A stretch of DNA of 64,000 nt from Thioalkalivibrio sp. ALE31. Its GTDB lineage: Bacteria; Pseudomonadota; Gammaproteobacteria; Ectothiorhodospirales; Ectothiorhodospiraceae. A program made the position numbers and the translations under genes. Positions 63,345-64,000 of this stretch are shown piece after piece (position 1 is the first letter of the stretch; each line of letters starts with the position of its first letter). The stretch is taken from contig NZ_KB905020.1 of NCBI RefSeq assembly GCF_000377405.1, forward strand, positions 310,001-374,000, given 5' to 3'. The notes under the pieces are model-generated. The model had not been told where the DNA came from. It was given only the letters and a program-made list of their open reading frames with translations, and did not search any database.

Positions 63345-64000
63345 TCATCTATCGGCGGCGGGGAGCTCCAGTGACGGGCGGTGCAGGTGGTAGCCCTGGG
63401 CCATGTCCACGCCCAGTTCGGCCAGCATCTCGAGGGTGGCTCCGTCTTCCACACACTCGGCGACGGTTTGTTTTTCCAGGCCCCGGGCGACATCGACCAT
63501 CGCGCGGATGAAGGCCTGGTTGTCGCGGTTGTTCGGCAGGTCGCGCACGAACATGCCGTCGATCTTGAGGATCTGCACGCCGAGGTATTTCAGGTAGGCG
63601 AAGGTGGAGAAGCCGGAGCCGAAGTCGTCCAGGCAGACCGTGCAGCCCGTGTGCTGCAGCGCCTCGATGAAGCGCTGGGCATCCTGCATCTCGGAGACCG
63701 CCGCGGTCTCGGTCAGTTCGATGATCAGCCGTCGCGGTTCGACCCCCTGCTGTTCCAGCTGCTGGGCGATGTATTGCGGCAGTCCCGGTTCGTCGAAGCT
63801 GCGCCCGGAGATGTTGATCGCGATCCCGGGGATGGCCGGGTCCCCGGCCAGTCGGCGGATGCTCTCGCGGATCACCCAGCGATCGATGTCGAGGATCTGC
63901 CCGGTCTTCTCGGCAATCGGGATGAACTGGCCGGGCATGGCGATTTCCTCCGGGGACGCCGGGTCGCGCATGCGCACCAGGGCCTCCATGTGGTGCAGGT
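63345..64000 (-). CDS. EAL-domain c-di-GMP phosphodiesterase, C-terminal part (cut by window edge)
   Basis: The 218 or so residues in the window form an almost complete EAL domain. It starts with the EALVRM motif at the edge and keeps INISGRSF, LIIELTETAA, DDFGSGFSTFAYLK, ILKIDGMFV and the GYHLHRPS end. Catalytic residues look intact, so it should hydrolyse c-di-GMP. Anything N-terminal, such as GGDEF or PAS domains, lies beyond 64000. It is convergent with the unknown gene at 62584. Confidence 0.88.
   Translation of the reverse strand, partial: LHHMEALVRMRDPASPEEIAMPGQFIPIAEKTGQILDIDRWVIRESIRRLAGDPAIPGIAINISGRSFDEPGLPQYIAQQLEQQGVEPRRLIIELTETAAVSEMQDAQRFIEALQHTGCTVCLDDFGSGFSTFAYLKYLGVQILKIDGMFVRDLPNNRDNQAFIRAMVDVARGLEKQTVAECVEDGATLEMLAELGVDMAQGYHLHRPSLELPAADR

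Overview
This window is a GC-rich chromosomal segment, coding almost end to end, from a Gram-negative gammaproteobacterium. The core is the conserved block rpsB-tsf-pyrH-frr-uppS-cdsA-dxr-rseP-bamA-skp-lpxD-fabZ-lpxA, followed by rnhB-dnaE-accA-tilS and the start of pyrG. LPS and outer-membrane assembly genes, PilS/PilR, HrpB and a FadL porin fit a free-living gammaproteobacterium. The short hairpin repeats, the gnnA-gnnB pair and the gene order suggest an Ectothiorhodospiraceae/Thioalkalivibrio-like sulfur oxidiser. That placement is inference; no rRNA or marker search was possible.

Layout. 1-4559 (minus strand): start of pyrG, then a five-gene operon of a periplasmic solute-binding protein plus SiaB, SiaC, SiaD and SiaA, a partner-switch circuit controlling c-di-GMP, lying between tilS and pyrG. 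4620-11034 (minus): tilS, accA, dnaE, rnhB. 11154-14468 (plus): gnnA, gnnB, lpxB, pointing against the surrounding block. 14889-27478 (minus): the envelope and translation block from rpsB down to lpxA. 27725-31244 (plus): map and glnD. 31282-33101 (minus): an orphan proton-motor pair resembling ZorA/ZorB. 33392-37406 (plus): a PhnD-like binding protein and a two-PAS GGDEF-EAL protein. 37516-38653: wrbA and a DoxX-like membrane protein. 38654-39326: a hairpin-rich non-coding stretch with a perfect 22-bp inverted repeat. 39327-43427: an efflux adaptor, hrpB and a small membrane protein. 43450-46777 (minus): pilS, pilR and a small zinc-finger-like membrane protein. 46886-53068: ppc, glgA and pgi. 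53091-63315: mostly accessory genes, including an exported nuclease-PDZ fusion, a methyltransferase, a coiled-coil metzincin, a FadL porin, MltF, a predicted tRNA-queuosine mannosyltransferase and a TetR/AhpD-like pair facing an unknown gene. The right edge cuts an EAL-domain protein.

Themes. (1) Lipid A: gnnA/gnnB beside lpxB predict UDP-GlcNAc3N and amide-linked lipid A, and LpxA has Met at the acyl-chain ruler position, predicting a short (C10-type) chain. Flipping gnnA-gnnB-lpxB in place would restore the order lpxA-gnnA-gnnB-lpxB-rnhB-dnaE. (2) c-di-GMP: three loci carry c-di-GMP enzymes, and at two of them a periplasmic binding protein gene comes first. (3) Small repeats: a dispersed hairpin motif (core GGGAAACGCTGAT) and two long inverted-repeat elements built from CACGGAG/CACGAAG-type units sit in gene-end gaps. 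No tRNA, rRNA, CRISPR array, prophage or complete insertion sequence was seen.
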